This document shows positions 54,838 through 63,742 of a DNA stretch of 64,000 nt, piece by piece (the first letter of the stretch is position 1; each line of letters opens with the position of its first letter). The DNA comes from Streptomyces sp. S4.7 (lineage in GTDB: Bacteria; Actinomycetota; Actinomycetes; Streptomycetales; Streptomycetaceae), in the NCBI RefSeq assembly GCF_010384365.1, contig NZ_CP048397.1:3348001-3412000 (forward strand), given 5' to 3'. The notes beneath the pieces were generated by a model. It worked only from the letters and a program-made list of their open reading frames with translations, was not told the origin of the DNA and did no database searches. The translations under genes and the position numbers were made by a program.

Positions 54838-55092
54838 TCACCCTCCTGCGAACGGCGGGAGCACTTCGACCGTGCCGCCCTCGGCAAGCCGTACGGTCTC
54901 ATGCCCACGGGTGCCGACGGGGTCACCGTCGACGAGGAACGAACACCTCTGGAGCACCCGGACCAGCTCACCGGGGTACTTGTCGCGCACGGCGTCCAGC
55001 GCCTGGGCCAGGGTGTCCGCCGCGTAGGGCTCCTCGGCGACGCCCGCCGCCGCCTTGGCCGCGGCCCAGAAGCGGATGGTCCCCGCTGCCAT
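54838..55092 (-). CDS. MoaD/ThiS-family sulfur-carrier protein
   Basis: An 84-residue ubiquitin-like protein (AAGTIRFWAAAKAAAGVAEE at the start) ending in PPFAGG. The C-terminal Gly-Gly is the site that carries sulfur as thiocarboxylate. It could serve molybdopterin, thiamine or cysteine synthesis; no partner enzyme is adjacent. GGAGGAG lies 7-13 bases before the ATG at 55092, which decides the start over an ATG 15 bases earlier. It is divergent from glnR. Confidence 0.87.
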   Translation of the reverse strand: MAAGTIRFWAAAKAAAGVAEEPYAADTLAQALDAVRDKYPGELVRVLQRCSFLVDGDPVGTRGHETVRLAEGGTVEVLPPFAGG

Positions 55093-55232
55093 GGCGCACT
55101 CCTCCATCTATTTCTCGGCAATTTTCCCGTCGGATTCCGTCGGCCCTCCATGATGGCCGATCCCCAGCCCTGCCACGGCATCCGCCGCCTCGGGAGAGGG
55201 CCCGGAAAGAGATGACCCGCTGTCTTCGCCCT

Positions 55233-55260
55233 CTGACACTGAGCACATGTGGGTTATTCT
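55233..55260 (+). promoter_or_regulatory. Candidate glnR promoter
   Basis: CTGACA (55233-55238) and TATTCT (55255-55260) are separated by 16 bases, close to the housekeeping consensus. Transcription would start near 55267, giving a leader of about 140 bases before the upstream ORF and 200 before glnR. Confidence 0.5.
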
Positions 55261-55271
55261 GCTCCGGAAGA

Positions 55272-55319
55272 GGATCCGGGCAATGTAGCCCCCGGGTCCT
55301 TTTGCGCTTTCCGACCCGG
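55272..55319 (+). promoter_or_regulatory. Two mutually exclusive hairpins in the glnR leader
   Basis: The segment CCCGGGTCC (55291-55299) can pair with GGATCCGGG upstream (55272-55280, 8 of 9 pairs) or, through CCGGGTC, with GACCCGG downstream (55313-55319, 7 pairs). Only one can form at a time. A regulatory role is inference; chance pairing is common at this GC content. Confidence 0.35.
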
Positions 55320-55409
55320 AGCGCGGGACGGAAGGCGATGCCACATACGCCCCCACGCTTCAGGGTGTGGGAGGTGCCCCCTTGCAGGGACCGAGGAGGA
55401 ACCGACGTA

Positions 55410-55472
55410 ATGGGCGAGCCAATGACGCAGACGCACGACGTATGTCCGACCCGGGCAGGTGGGCGGCGATGA
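55410..55472 (+). CDS. 20-codon upstream ORF overlapping the glnR start
   Basis: An ORF of 20 codons ([20 protein letters not shown]) with AGGAGGA 8-14 bases before its ATG, the best ribosome site in the area. Its stop TGA shares bases with the glnR ATG (ATGA overlap at 55469-55472). glnR itself has only a weak AGGTGGG. So glnR is likely translated by ribosomes that finish this ORF. The coding of the peptide itself may or may not matter. Confidence 0.6.
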   Translation: MGEPMTQTHDVCPTRAGGRR

Positions 55473-56293
55473 GCTCTCTGCTGCTGCTCACGAACGCCCT
55501 CCAGCCGTCGACGGAGGTGCTGCCCGCCCTCGGCCTGCTTCTGCACCACGTACGGGTGGCCCCGGCCGAGGGACCGGCCCTGGTCGACACCCCCGGGGCG
55601 GACGTCATCCTGATCGACGGCCGGCGCGACCTGCCCCAGGTGCGGTCGCTCTGCCAGCTGCTGCGCTCCACCGGACCCGGCTGCCCGCTGGTCCTCGTGG
55701 TGACCGAGGGCGGCCTCGCCGCCGTCACCGCCGACTGGGGCATCGACGACGTCCTGCTCGACACCGCGGGCCCGGCCGAGGTCGAGGCGCGGCTGCGGCT
55801 GGCCACCGGACGCCAGCAGATCTCGACCGACGACTCCCCGATGGAGATCCGCAACGGTGATCTCTCGGTGGACGAGGCGACCTACAGCGCGAAGCTGAAG
55901 GGGCGGGTCCTGGACCTGACCTTCAAGGAGTTCGAGCTGATCAAGTACCTGGCGCAGCACCCCGGCCGGGTCTTCACCCGCGCCCAGCTCCTCCAGGAGG
56001 TGTGGGGCTACGACTACTTCGGCGGTACGCGGACGGTCGACGTGCACGTACGGCGGCTGCGCGCGAAGCTCGGCCCCGAGCACGAGTCGCTGATCGGCAC
56101 GGTCCGCAACGTCGGATACCGCTTCGTCACGCCGGAGAAGGTCGAGCGCGCGGCGGAGGAGGCGAAAGCCATCGCCGAGGCGGCCGCGAAGGCGAAGGCC
56201 TCCGGGCCCGCGGACGGTGCCGCCGACGACACCACGCACACGGCCGACACGTCCGAGGTGCGAGAAGGCGCCGTACGGCCTGCCGGGAGGTAG
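55469..56293 (+). CDS. glnR: GlnR, global nitrogen regulator (orphan OmpR-type)
   Basis: A 274-residue OmpR-type regulator that activates glnA, amtB and nasA and represses others in Streptomyces. The receiver starts [16 protein letters not shown]: the normal acidic pair is missing and the usual Lys is absent, while the D50 position is kept (VILID50GRRD), which matches an orphan dimerising receiver. The winged-helix domain spans about 125-225 ([34 protein letters not shown]). The tail is Ala/Glu/Lys-rich. ATG 55471 could instead be ATG 55442 (nine residues longer). Confidence 0.92.
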   Translation: MSSLLLLTNALQPSTEVLPALGLLLHHVRVAPAEGPALVDTPGADVILIDGRRDLPQVRSLCQLLRSTGPGCPLVLVVTEGGLAAVTADWGIDDVLLDTAGPAEVEARLRLATGRQQISTDDSPMEIRNGDLSVDEATYSAKLKGRVLDLTFKEFELIKYLAQHPGRVFTRAQLLQEVWGYDYFGGTRTVDVHVRRLRAKLGPEHESLIGTVRNVGYRFVTPEKVERAAEEAKAIAEAAAKAKASGPADGAADDTTHTADTSEVREGAVRPAGR

Positions 56294-56317
56294 GTCACCA
56301 CGCGTAGACTGCCGCGC

Positions 56318-57340
56318 GTGGCCAAGGTGACGCGGGACGACGTGGCACGACTGGCGGGGACTTCGACCGCGGTCGTCAGTTATGTCATCAACAACGGACC
56401 GAGGCCGGTCGCCCCGGCCACGCGCGAGCGTGTACTCGCCGCGATCAAGGAGCTGGGCTACCGGCCCGACCGGGTCGCGCAGGCGATGGCGTCGCGGCGC
56501 ACCGACCTCATAGGGGTCGTCGTGCCCGACGCGCGGCAGCCGTTCTTCGCGGAGATGGCGCACGCGGTCGAACAGGCCGCCGCCGAGCGGGGAAAGATGG
56601 TGCTCGTCGGCAACTCCGACTACCGCAACGAGCGCGAGGTCCACTATCTGCGGGCCTTCCTCGGTATGCGGGTGTCCGGGCTGATCCTGGTCAGCCAGGG
56701 CCCGAGCGAGCGCGCCGCCGCGGAGATAGAGGCGTGGGACGCCCGCGTCGTACTGCTGCACGAGCGGCCCGAGGGCATCGACGACGTCGCCGTCGTCACC
56801 GACGACATCGGCGGCGCTCAGCTCGCCACCCGGCATCTGCTGGAGCACGGTCATCCGTACGTGGCGTGCCTCGGCGGCGTGGAGTCGACGCCGGTCGTCG
56901 GTGACCCGGTGACCGACCACGTCGAGGGCTGGCGGCGGGCGATGCGGGAGGCCGGTCTGTCGACGGAGGGCCGGCTCTTCAAGGCGCTCTACAACCGGTA
57001 CGACGCCTACAACGTCGCGCTGAAGCTGCTGGCCGGGCCCGACCGGCCGCCGGCGATCTTCTGCTCCACCGACGACCAGGCGATCGGTGTGCTGCGGGCG
57101 GCGCGTGAGCTGCGGATCGACGTGCCGGCCGAGCTGGCGGTGGCCGGCTTCGACGACGTCAAGGAGGCGGGGCTCACGGACCCGCCGCTGACAACGGTGT
57201 CCTCGGACCGGCCGGCGATGGCGCGGGCCGCGGTGGACCTGGTGCTGGACGACGGGCTGCGGGTGGCGGGGTCGCGCAGGGAACGGGTCAAGCAGTTCCC
57301 GTCGGCGCTGATCGTACGACGCTCGTGCGGCTGCTTCTGA
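56318..57340 (+). CDS. LacI/GalR-family transcriptional regulator
   Basis: A 340-residue regulator. The N-terminal HTH ([36 protein letters not shown]) and hinge are typical of LacI. The ligand domain (60-335) resembles sugar-binding periplasmic proteins. A Cys-rich end (RRSCGCF) is unusual. It starts at GTG, 24 bases after glnR on the same strand, so they may share a transcript. The target is unknown. Confidence 0.9.
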   Translation: MAKVTRDDVARLAGTSTAVVSYVINNGPRPVAPATRERVLAAIKELGYRPDRVAQAMASRRTDLIGVVVPDARQPFFAEMAHAVEQAAAERGKMVLVGNSDYRNEREVHYLRAFLGMRVSGLILVSQGPSERAAAEIEAWDARVVLLHERPEGIDDVAVVTDDIGGAQLATRHLLEHGHPYVACLGGVESTPVVGDPVTDHVEGWRRAMREAGLSTEGRLFKALYNRYDAYNVALKLLAGPDRPPAIFCSTDDQAIGVLRAARELRIDVPAELAVAGFDDVKEAGLTDPPLTTVSSDRPAMARAAVDLVLDDGLRVAGSRRERVKQFPSALIVRRSCGCF

Positions 57341-57355
57341 GCCCGCTCGCCCGGG

Positions 57356-58141
57356 TCACTGCGGGGTGAACTCGTACCGCAACTCGTAGAGATGGCCCGC
57401 CTTGGCCATCACGGTGACCTCGATGGGACGCTCGTCGGCGCCGTACACCACGCGCAGTGTGCGCAACACGGGCAGGGCGCCGGGCAGTTGGAGTGCTTCG
57501 TACTGCTCCTGTGTCGGTATGCGCGCGGAGACATGATCGACGCTGAGCCGGGGCGGGTGGCCGAGTGCCGTCAGCAGGGTGGGAGTTCCACCCTTGATCC
57601 GGCGCTGTTCGGCCAGCGGGGTGTCGCGGGCGATGTCCGGTGGGTAGTAGGCGTGCACCAACTCCACCGGATCGCCGTCGAGCGTGAGTACCTGGTGTCG
57701 GAGGACCGCGGTTCCGTCGGCGGGCAGACGCAGGGCCGCCGCGACGTCTGCCGGTGCCGTCACCTCCGTAACGGCGAGGAGTGTGCTCCGGGCCTCGCCG
57801 CCGCGCTTCGCGGTCTCGGCGAGCCAGGGGTAGGGGTCGTCGCCGGTCGCAGCCGGGGCCATGGAGGAGGCGGGGCGTACGGTCAGCTGCCGGTGCTCCC
57901 GTACGGTCACGGAAGCGCCCGCGCGGCCGACAACCAGCCGCTCGCTCTTGAGGAGTTGCAGCGCCTTCTGCACCGTGGCGTTCGAGGCGTCGAATCTCTC
58001 CTTGAGCCGCGCGGTGGACGGCAGGCTGGCGCCGGGAGCGAGATCCCCGGTCATGATCTCGTCACGCAGATCGGCGGCGATGCGCTCGTGGAGCGAGCGC
58101 CGGTCGAACCCGTTCTCGTCGCTGCGCGGCACGGTCGTCAT
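57356..58141 (-). CDS. GntR/HutC-family regulator with UTRA domain
   Basis: A 261-residue regulator. The winged helix (about residues 15-80: RRSLHERIAADLRDEIMTGDLAPGASLPSTARLKERFDASNATVQKALQLL) is followed by a UTRA ligand domain (about 95-258: LRHQVLTLDGDPVELVHAYYPPDIARDTPL). The ATG at 58141 overlaps the end of the UTRA-only gene by 4 bases. Such pairs occur in Streptomyces accessory loci; the ligand is unknown. Confidence 0.9.
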   Translation of the reverse strand: MTTVPRSDENGFDRRSLHERIAADLRDEIMTGDLAPGASLPSTARLKERFDASNATVQKALQLLKSERLVVGRAGASVTVREHRQLTVRPASSMAPAATGDDPYPWLAETAKRGGEARSTLLAVTEVTAPADVAAALRLPADGTAVLRHQVLTLDGDPVELVHAYYPPDIARDTPLAEQRRIKGGTPTLLTALGHPPRLSVDHVSARIPTQEQYEALQLPGALPVLRTLRVVYGADERPIEVTVMAKAGHLYELRYEFTPQ

Positions 58142-58680
58142 CCGATCCCGATCTCGTAGCGCAGCCGCTGCCGGTGCGCGGGCATGGTCATCACATCGGC
58201 CTGGATGGGCCAGTCGGCACCGTCGAAGGTGACCCGGACCAGCCGGAGCACCGGCTCGCCAGGCTCGGTACGGAGCATTTCGCGCTCCTCCTCGCCGGGC
58301 ATCCGGGCGGTCACGTCTTCCTGGACGCGTACGCCGATGTGCCCCAGTTCGGCGAGGAGGGTGACAGCGCCGCCGGGGATCTTCGCCGTCCCGGCGAGAC
58401 GCGTGCCGCGCGCGAGGGATGCGGGGTAGTACGTGTCCGTCAGCTCGCAGGGCACGTCCTCCAGGAGCATCACCCGCCTCCGCACGACGACGGCCTCGCC
58501 CGGCGTGACGCTCAACAGCTCCGCCACCTCGTCCGACGCGTCCACCTCGCCCGCACTGACGATCCGCTGCCCGCCCCGCCGCCCCCGGGCCGCCGACTCG
58601 GCACCCCACGCGTCGGGTTGGCCCTCGCGTCGCGGCGTCAGATACGGCATCGAGGTGCTGATCCAGGCGGCGGCGCTCAT
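58138..58680 (-). CDS. UTRA-domain protein without DNA-binding domain
   Basis: A 180-residue protein that is a UTRA domain alone (IVSAGEVDASDEVAELLSVTPGEAVVVRRRVMLLEDVPCELTDTYYPASLA). Its first 35 residues (WISTSMPYLTPRREGQPDAWG) are unlike an HTH. It is translated first and couples to the full GntR regulator by an ATGA overlap. It may form mixed dimers with it or act as a ligand sink. This is inference. Confidence 0.85.
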   Translation of the reverse strand: MSAAAWISTSMPYLTPRREGQPDAWGAESAARGRRGGQRIVSAGEVDASDEVAELLSVTPGEAVVVRRRVMLLEDVPCELTDTYYPASLARGTRLAGTAKIPGGAVTLLAELGHIGVRVQEDVTARMPGEEEREMLRTEPGEPVLRLVRVTFDGADWPIQADVMTMPAHRQRLRYEIGIG

Positions 58681-58713
58681 GACGTCCTCCTGTGCTGCTG
58701 ACGGGATCTTGGC

Positions 58714-58736
58714 CTTACCGCTTTACACAGTAAGCG
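58714..58736. promoter_or_regulatory. Candidate GntR operator upstream of the UTRA gene
   Basis: CTTAC...GTAAG (58714-58735) and the imperfect dyad CGCTT-TAC-ACA-GT-AAGCG (58719-58736) lie 35-55 bases upstream of the UTRA start, in the 195-base divergent gap. The GT...AC flavour fits HutC-type sites. Confidence 0.4.
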
Positions 58737-58875
58737 ACTCAACTTCGCATCCCCCAGCAACAAGCTTGCCGCTTTTCGTGAATAGCAGTACGGCTCTCGC
58801 GATCGTACATCGCACGACCAGGCGGAGGTGCCGCGCGATCAGCGCACGGTCGCCGCCTTGAAGGGGAGTGGAAGA

Positions 58876-59112
58876 ATGGACGGAATCCTTGCCCGTCTCT
58901 TCGGGCCGCCGACGCGCGGCGTATCGCCGCCACCGCCCACCCCGGAGCATCGGCCACTGGGCACGATCCCCCTCAGCCGGGTTCCCGCCGAGTTCGAGCG
59001 GTGGGAGCGATCAGAGAACCGGCTGCGCCGACGCCGGAGGCGGGAGTCCTGGCTCGCCTCGTACGGGCCGGGAACCCGGCAGCACGCAGCCCGTGGCGCG
59101 GAGGTCGGCTGA
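58876..59112 (+). CDS. Small basic protein, function unknown
   Basis: A 78-residue protein: Pro-rich (residues 17-27), then strongly Arg-rich (RRRRRRES at about 50-57). No family is recognised. AAGGGGAGTGG stands before the ATG at 58876. Its stop overlaps the ATPase start (TGATG), so translation is coupled. Confidence 0.65.
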   Translation: MDGILARLFGPPTRGVSPPPPTPEHRPLGTIPLSRVPAEFERWERSENRLRRRRRRESWLASYGPGTRQHAARGAEVG

Positions 59113-59549
59113 TGGGGTGCGAAGGCGCGGTGGTGCTGCGGTGGCGACGGCATCCGAGTTCCGTGGGATCGGCGCGGCTCGAGTTGCGCAAGGCGCTGGC
59201 CGGGTGGGGGCTGTCAGCACTGGAGGACTCGGCGGTTCTGGTGCTGTCGGAGTTGGTCACCAACGCGGTGCTGCACGCGCGTGTGCCGCCGGACCGGGAA
59301 ATCGAGACGCGCTTTCTGCCGACGGGGCTCCCGGACCCCGACGGCCTGCGGATCGAGGTGCACGACGCGTCCGACCTGCGGCCGCACCCGCGCACGGGGG
59401 CGCCGGACGCGTGCGACGGACGCGGCCTCCTTATCGTGGACGCGCTGGCCGACGCGTGGGGCGTCGCCGACCGGGTGGGCGTCGGCAAGCTCGTGTGGGC
59501 GCTGTGGCAACCCGCCTGTGGCGCCGAGGACCGTGACCGCAGTGACTGA
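59112..59549 (+). CDS. Serine-kinase-type ATP-binding protein (anti-sigma / RsbW-like)
   Basis: A 145-residue HATPase_c protein of the RsbW/SpoIIAB type. The N-box is LVLSELVTNAVLHA (about residues 44-57), then RIEVHDASDLRPHPR (G1 region), and GRGLLIVDALADAWGV (G2). In Streptomyces there are dozens of such proteins in small modules. The gene is coupled on both sides by overlaps and sits beside the GntR pair. Confidence 0.85.
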   Translation: MGCEGAVVLRWRRHPSSVGSARLELRKALAGWGLSALEDSAVLVLSELVTNAVLHARVPPDREIETRFLPTGLPDPDGLRIEVHDASDLRPHPRTGAPDACDGRGLLIVDALADAWGVADRVGVGKLVWALWQPACGAEDRDRSD

Positions 59550-59715
59550 CCGGCCGCTCCGCTCGCCGTGGGCACTCTTGCGGATACGAGTCGCCCGAAG
59601 CGGTGGCAACTGCCCGTGGGGATGCTGCACGCTCAACGACAGCCCCCGGGGACTCCGCTTCACGGAACGGTTCATCGCGTACCGGCGGGAGACGACGGAC
59701 GCACCGCCCCGGTAG
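59542..59715 (+). CDS. DUF397-like small protein
   Basis: A 57-residue ORF starting at GTG inside the end of the ATPase gene. It shows S-G-G-N-C, then L-N-D-S, then L-R-F-T in the order and spacing of DUF397, but shorter and more degenerate than usual. DUF397 proteins typically stand beside such ATPases. It may be a decayed copy. Confidence 0.4.
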   Translation: MTDRPLRSPWALLRIRVARSGGNCPWGCCTLNDSPRGLRFTERFIAYRRETTDAPPR

Positions 59716-59758
59716 CTTCCCGGCCGTCTTTATATGGGACATACAAGGTTCTGTCGGG

Positions 59759-59791
59759 CTTCTCAGAGCGTCTTCAGACTGCTCTCATCCA
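59759..59791 (+). promoter_or_regulatory. Three 11-bp direct repeats upstream of htrA
   Basis: Units CTTCTCAGAGC, GTCTTCAGACT, GCTCTCATCCA in phase, each with T-C-A at the same place. Spacing of 11 fits an OmpR-type regulator such as CssR or MprA. They lie 21-53 bases upstream of the htrA ATG. Confidence 0.6.
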
Positions 59792-59811
59792 GCAGGCGGA
59801 TTGTCGAAGAC

Positions 59812-60951
59812 ATGACCGACAACTACCGCCGCAGCGGCGACGAAGACGTGAACCAGCAGCAGGACACCGGCAGTGGCACCGTCAGCGGGCAGGCGTACCC
59901 GCCGCCGCCTCCGTACGAGCCCGCCGGGCAGCACGCGCACGGCGCCCCCGAGGCGCCGTACCCGCAGCACGCCCCCGAGGCGCCGTACGCCCACCACGCC
60001 CAGGCCGGCCACGCCACCTGGGGCTGGGGCGGCGCCGCCCCCGCGCACTCCCCGGGCCATGCCCGCCGCGCCCGACGACCCGTCGCGCTGCTCGCAGCCG
60101 CCGCGTTCGTCGCGGCCGTGGTCGGCGGTGGTACGGCCGCGCTGACCTCGGCGCTGGCGAACGACTCAGCCGGCACCGCCGCGAGCACCGTCACCGGTAC
60201 GACCGTCTCGCAGAGCAGCAAGGGCACGGTCGCGGGTGTGGCGGCGGCCGTCTCACCCGCCATAGTGGAGATCCAGGCGCAGTCGAACGCCGGACAGTCC
60301 ACCGGCTCCGGTGTGGTCATCACCGGTGACGGCGAGATCATCACCAACAACCACGTCATCGCGGGCGCTCAGACGGTGAAGGTGCAGCTCAGCACCGGCA
60401 AGACGTACACGGCCGATGTCGTGGGCACCAGCCCGGACAAGGACCTCGCCCTGATCAAGCTCCAGGGCGCGAGCGGCCTCAAGACGGCGGCGCTCGGCGA
60501 CTCCGACAGTGTGAAGGTCGGCGACGAGGTCGTGGCGATCGGCTCGCCCGAGGGCCTGACCGGCACCGTGACCAGCGGTATCGTCTCCGCGCTCGACCGG
60601 GACGTCACCGTGTCGAAGGACGAGGGCCAGGGTCAGCAGCAACAGCAGGGCGGTGGCGACGGCCGGTGGCCGTTCGAGTTCGGCGGTCAGCAGTTCAACG
60701 GCGACCCGGGCTCCTCCACCACCACGTACAAGGCGATCCAGACCGACGCGTCGCTCAACCCGGGCAACTCCGGTGGCGCGCTGATCAACATGAACGGCGA
60801 GATCATCGGCATCAACTCGGCCATGTTCTCGGCGAGCGGTTCGAACGGCGGCGACAGTTCGTCGGCGGGCAGCGTCGGGCTCGGCTTCTCCATCCCGGTC
60901 GACACCGTCAAGGCCGACCTGAGCGCGCTGCGCGCCGGGAACAGCGACTAG
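59812..60951 (+). CDS. htrA: HtrA-like membrane-anchored serine protease (no PDZ domain)
   Basis: A 379-residue trypsin-like protease. Residues 1-88 are a cytoplasmic, His/Pro/Ala-rich tail with a near-repeat of H-A-P-E-A-P-Y; one membrane helix spans about 91-113. The protease domain has the triad H181 (NNHVI), D211 (DKDLALIKL), S320 (GNSGG). A Gln/Gly loop (270-300) interrupts it. The chain ends right after the protease domain, so the usual PDZ is missing. It degrades misfolded proteins outside the membrane. It precedes the two-component genes and carries repeats upstream. Confidence 0.92.
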   Translation: MTDNYRRSGDEDVNQQQDTGSGTVSGQAYPPPPPYEPAGQHAHGAPEAPYPQHAPEAPYAHHAQAGHATWGWGGAAPAHSPGHARRARRPVALLAAAAFVAAVVGGGTAALTSALANDSAGTAASTVTGTTVSQSSKGTVAGVAAAVSPAIVEIQAQSNAGQSTGSGVVITGDGEIITNNHVIAGAQTVKVQLSTGKTYTADVVGTSPDKDLALIKLQGASGLKTAALGDSDSVKVGDEVVAIGSPEGLTGTVTSGIVSALDRDVTVSKDEGQGQQQQQGGGDGRWPFEFGGQQFNGDPGSSTTTYKAIQTDASLNPGNSGGALINMNGEIIGINSAMFSASGSNGGDSSSAGSVGLGFSIPVDTVKADLSALRAGNSD

Positions 60952-61036
60952 GAACCGTCTGACGTGCGAGGCTGAAGTGTCGGAGACCCACGTCCCGGCC
61001 CCGGTTTCCGAAGCCGTTCAGAGAGAGAGCGACGAC

Positions 61037-61828
61037 ATGAGCCCCGCCGAAGGCGATCCGCAGCGCGTCCTGATCGTCGACGACGAGCCCGCCGTCCGCG
61101 AGGCGCTCCAGCGCTCCCTCGCCTTCGACGGGTACGGCACCGAGGTCGCCGTCGACGGTGTCGACGCCCTCACCAAGGCCGCCGTCTACCAGCCCGACCT
61201 GATCGTGCTCGACATCCAGATGCCGCGCGTGGACGGGCTGACGGCCGCCCGCCGGCTGCGCGCCGGCGGATCGACCGTGCCGATCCTGATGCTGACGGCG
61301 CGCGACACGGTCGGCGACCGGGTCACCGGGCTCGACGCGGGCGCCGACGACTATCTGGTGAAGCCCTTCGAGCTGGACGAGCTGTTCGCCCGGATCCGCG
61401 CGCTGCTGCGCCGCAGCTCGTACGCGGGATCGGCGGGCGGCGAGCTGCCGGAGGACGACGTCCTGTCCTTCGCCGACCTGCGGATGGACCTGGCGACGCG
61501 CGAGGTCACACGGGGCACGCGCCGGGTGGAACTGACCCGTACCGAATTCACCCTGCTGGAGATGTTTCTGGCCCACCCGCGCCAGGTGCTGACGAGGGAG
61601 CAGATCCTGAAGGCCGTCTGGGGCTTCGACTTCGAGCCCAGCTCCAACTCCCTGGACGTGTACGTGATGTATCTGCGGCGCAAGACGGAGAGCGGCGGCG
61701 AGCCGAGGCTGGTCCACACGGTGCGCGGGGTGGGTTACGCGCTGCGCACCGACGGCGGGCCCGGCGTTCCCGGTCATGGTTCCGGCTCCGTCCCCGGCGG
61801 GCACGGCGACCGCGGCGGCCCCGAGTGA
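61037..61828 (+). CDS. cssR: OmpR-family response regulator (CssR-like)
   Basis: A 263-residue regulator. The receiver has D15-D16, the phospho-acceptor D59 (VLDIQMP), and K108 or so (VKPF). The winged helix spans about 135-235 ([34 protein letters not shown]). A Gly-rich tail follows. The position htrA-RR-HK matches the Streptomyces CssRS secretion-stress system and resembles mycobacterial MprAB-PepD. The ATG at 61037 follows GAGAGAGAG; a GTG at 60977 is the alternative. It overlaps the kinase gene by 4 bases. Confidence 0.85.
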   Translation: MSPAEGDPQRVLIVDDEPAVREALQRSLAFDGYGTEVAVDGVDALTKAAVYQPDLIVLDIQMPRVDGLTAARRLRAGGSTVPILMLTARDTVGDRVTGLDAGADDYLVKPFELDELFARIRALLRRSSYAGSAGGELPEDDVLSFADLRMDLATREVTRGTRRVELTRTEFTLLEMFLAHPRQVLTREQILKAVWGFDFEPSSNSLDVYVMYLRRKTESGGEPRLVHTVRGVGYALRTDGGPGVPGHGSGSVPGGHGDRGGPE

Positions 61829-63258
61829 CCTCTCTCGCCCGGCGGTTGCGTACGCTGCCGCTCCGCTCGCGCCTCGCGATGCTCGTCGCCACCGCGGTCG
61901 CCGTGGCCGTCGCGGCGGCGGCCGTCGCCTGCTGGCTGCTGACCCGCGCCCAGTTGGAGTCGGAGCTGGACAACTCGCTCCGCAACACCTCGGCCCCGAA
62001 CAACCTGGTGCAGGACGCGCTGAACCGGTGCACCCTCGGCCAGACCCCTCCCGAGCCGTCCAACCACGGTTTCGCGTACGTCCAGGTCGTCGGCCGCGAC
62101 GGCAGCCGGTGTGTGGACGCCTCCTCGCAGCCGGTGAAGGTCCGGTCCGCCGACATCGCCGTGGCGCGCGGTACGGAGCACGACACCCTGCACGACTCCA
62201 CCACGGAGAAGGGCGCCCCGGTGCGCGTCCACACCCAGCGGATCCCCTTCGGTCCGGCCGGAGCGCAGGTCACCGTCTCCGTCTCCCGCCCCCTCGACGA
62301 GATCGACGCCTCGCTGAACCGCCTCGCCCTGCTGCTGACCGCCGTCGCCGGCGCCGGTGTCGTCGGCGCGGGCGCCGCCGGGCTCTGGGTGGCCAGGACC
62401 GGTCTGCGCCCGGTCGACGGACTGACCCGCGCGGTCGAGCACGTCGCGCGCACCGAGGATCTGAGCCTGCGCATCCCGGCCGAGGGCGAGGACGAGATCG
62501 CGCGCCTCTCCCGTTCCTTCAACTCCATGACGGCGGCGCTCGCGTCGTCGCGGGACCGCCAGGCGCAGCTCATCGCCGACGCGGGCCACGAGCTCCGTAC
62601 GCCGCTGACCTCGCTGCGTACGAACGTCGAACTGCTCGCCCGCAGCGAGGAGACCGGCCGCGCGATCCCCCCGAAGGACCGTACGGCGCTGATGGCGTCG
62701 GTGAAGGCGCAGATGACGGAGCTGGCCTCGCTGATCGGCGACCTCCAGGAGCTGTCCAGGCCGGACGCCCCCGACCCCGGCCCGCTCCAGGTCGTCGCGC
62801 TGCACACGATCGTCGAGAGCGCCCTGGAACGCGCCCGGCTGCGCGGACCGGACCTGACGATAGAGGTGGCGCTGCACCCCTGGTACGTACGGGCCGAACC
62901 GGCCGCGCTGGAGCGGGCGTTGGTCAACGTCCTGGACAACGCGGTCAAGTTCAGCCCACCCGGTGCGGCCGTGGCGGTCGCGCTCAGCGAGCGGGGCGAG
63001 TTGACGGTCCGGGACCATGGCCCCGGTATCCCCGCGGAGGAACTGCCGCACGTCTTCGAACGCTTCTGGCGCTCCCCGTCGGCCCGCGCGCTACCGGGCT
63101 CGGGCCTCGGCCTGTCGATCGTGGCGCGCACGGTGCAGCAGGCGGGCGGCGAGATCGCGCTCCGCCCGGCGGCGGGCGGCGGCACGGTGGCCGCGATCCG
63201 CATCCCGGGCGCCTCGACGCCGCCCCCGTCCGGCCCGGCGGGCGCGACGCGGGCCTGA
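61825..63258 (+). CDS. cssS: Sensor histidine kinase (CssS-like)
   Basis: A 477-residue kinase. Two membrane helices (about residues 17-40 and 166-190) flank an outer sensor domain of 125 residues with two cysteines (C69, C96) that could form a disulfide. A HAMP linker (190-243) leads to H255 (DAGHELRTP). The ATPase part has N-box ([13 protein letters not shown]) and G-box (GSGLGLSIV). It senses secretion or envelope stress and drives CssR. It starts with GTG in a 4-base overlap. Confidence 0.87.
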   Translation: MTSLARRLRTLPLRSRLAMLVATAVAVAVAAAAVACWLLTRAQLESELDNSLRNTSAPNNLVQDALNRCTLGQTPPEPSNHGFAYVQVVGRDGSRCVDASSQPVKVRSADIAVARGTEHDTLHDSTTEKGAPVRVHTQRIPFGPAGAQVTVSVSRPLDEIDASLNRLALLLTAVAGAGVVGAGAAGLWVARTGLRPVDGLTRAVEHVARTEDLSLRIPAEGEDEIARLSRSFNSMTAALASSRDRQAQLIADAGHELRTPLTSLRTNVELLARSEETGRAIPPKDRTALMASVKAQMTELASLIGDLQELSRPDAPDPGPLQVVALHTIVESALERARLRGPDLTIEVALHPWYVRAEPAALERALVNVLDNAVKFSPPGAAVAVALSERGELTVRDHGPGIPAEELPHVFERFWRSPSARALPGSGLGLSIVARTVQQAGGEIALRPAAGGGTVAAIRIPGASTPPPSGPAGATRA

Positions 63259-63285
63259 CGTTGCTGGTCAGTGGAGTCAGCGGAG

Positions 63286-63669
63286 TCAGAGGGGCTGGAG
63301 GCGGCGGCGCAGGAGGCAGAACTCGTTGCCCTCCGGATCGGCCAGGACGTGCCAGTTCTCGCTGCCGTCCTGGCCGACGTCGACCGGCCTCGCGCCGAGC
63401 GCGAGCAGCCGCTCCAGCTCGGCGTCCTGGTCGCGGTCGGTGGCGTTGACGTCGATGTGCAGCGGGAGCTTCCCGGTCCGGGGGTCGCTGCTCGGGCTGA
63501 GGACGAGGGTGGGCTGCGGGCCGCCGAAGCCCACGTCCGGCGGCCCGATCTCGATGCTTCCGTCCGGCTCCCGGCCGAGTTCGACGTAACCGAGTACCCC
63601 GCTCCAGAACGCGGCGAGCAGCTCGGGGTCGGCGACGTCGATGACCAGTTCACTGATGCGGCATGCCAT
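63286..63669 (-). CDS. VOC-family (glyoxalase/bleomycin-resistance-like) protein
   Basis: A 127-residue protein with two beta-alpha-beta-beta-beta units: CRISELVIDVADPELLAAFWSGVLGY and LHIDVNATDRDQDAELERLLALGA...HVLADPEGNEFCLLR. The last motif (D-P-E-G-N-E-F) is standard. Metal and substrate are unknown. The start at 63669 is where homology begins. It is convergent with cssS. Confidence 0.88.
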   Translation of the reverse strand: MACRISELVIDVADPELLAAFWSGVLGYVELGREPDGSIEIGPPDVGFGGPQPTLVLSPSSDPRTGKLPLHIDVNATDRDQDAELERLLALGARPVDVGQDGSENWHVLADPEGNEFCLLRRRLQPL

Positions 63670-63742
63670 GCCCGCGAGTGTAGATCGGTCCTCGGCAACG
63701 GGCCGGAATCGCCCAGGGGGTGTCTGCCCCCGGACAGGCCCC

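Noticed and set aside
53631..55472. Plus-strand long open frame reaching the glnR region
   Set aside because: It is the antisense of the Gln-rich membrane gene; only its last 20 codons, with their own ribosome site, are kept as an upstream ORF.
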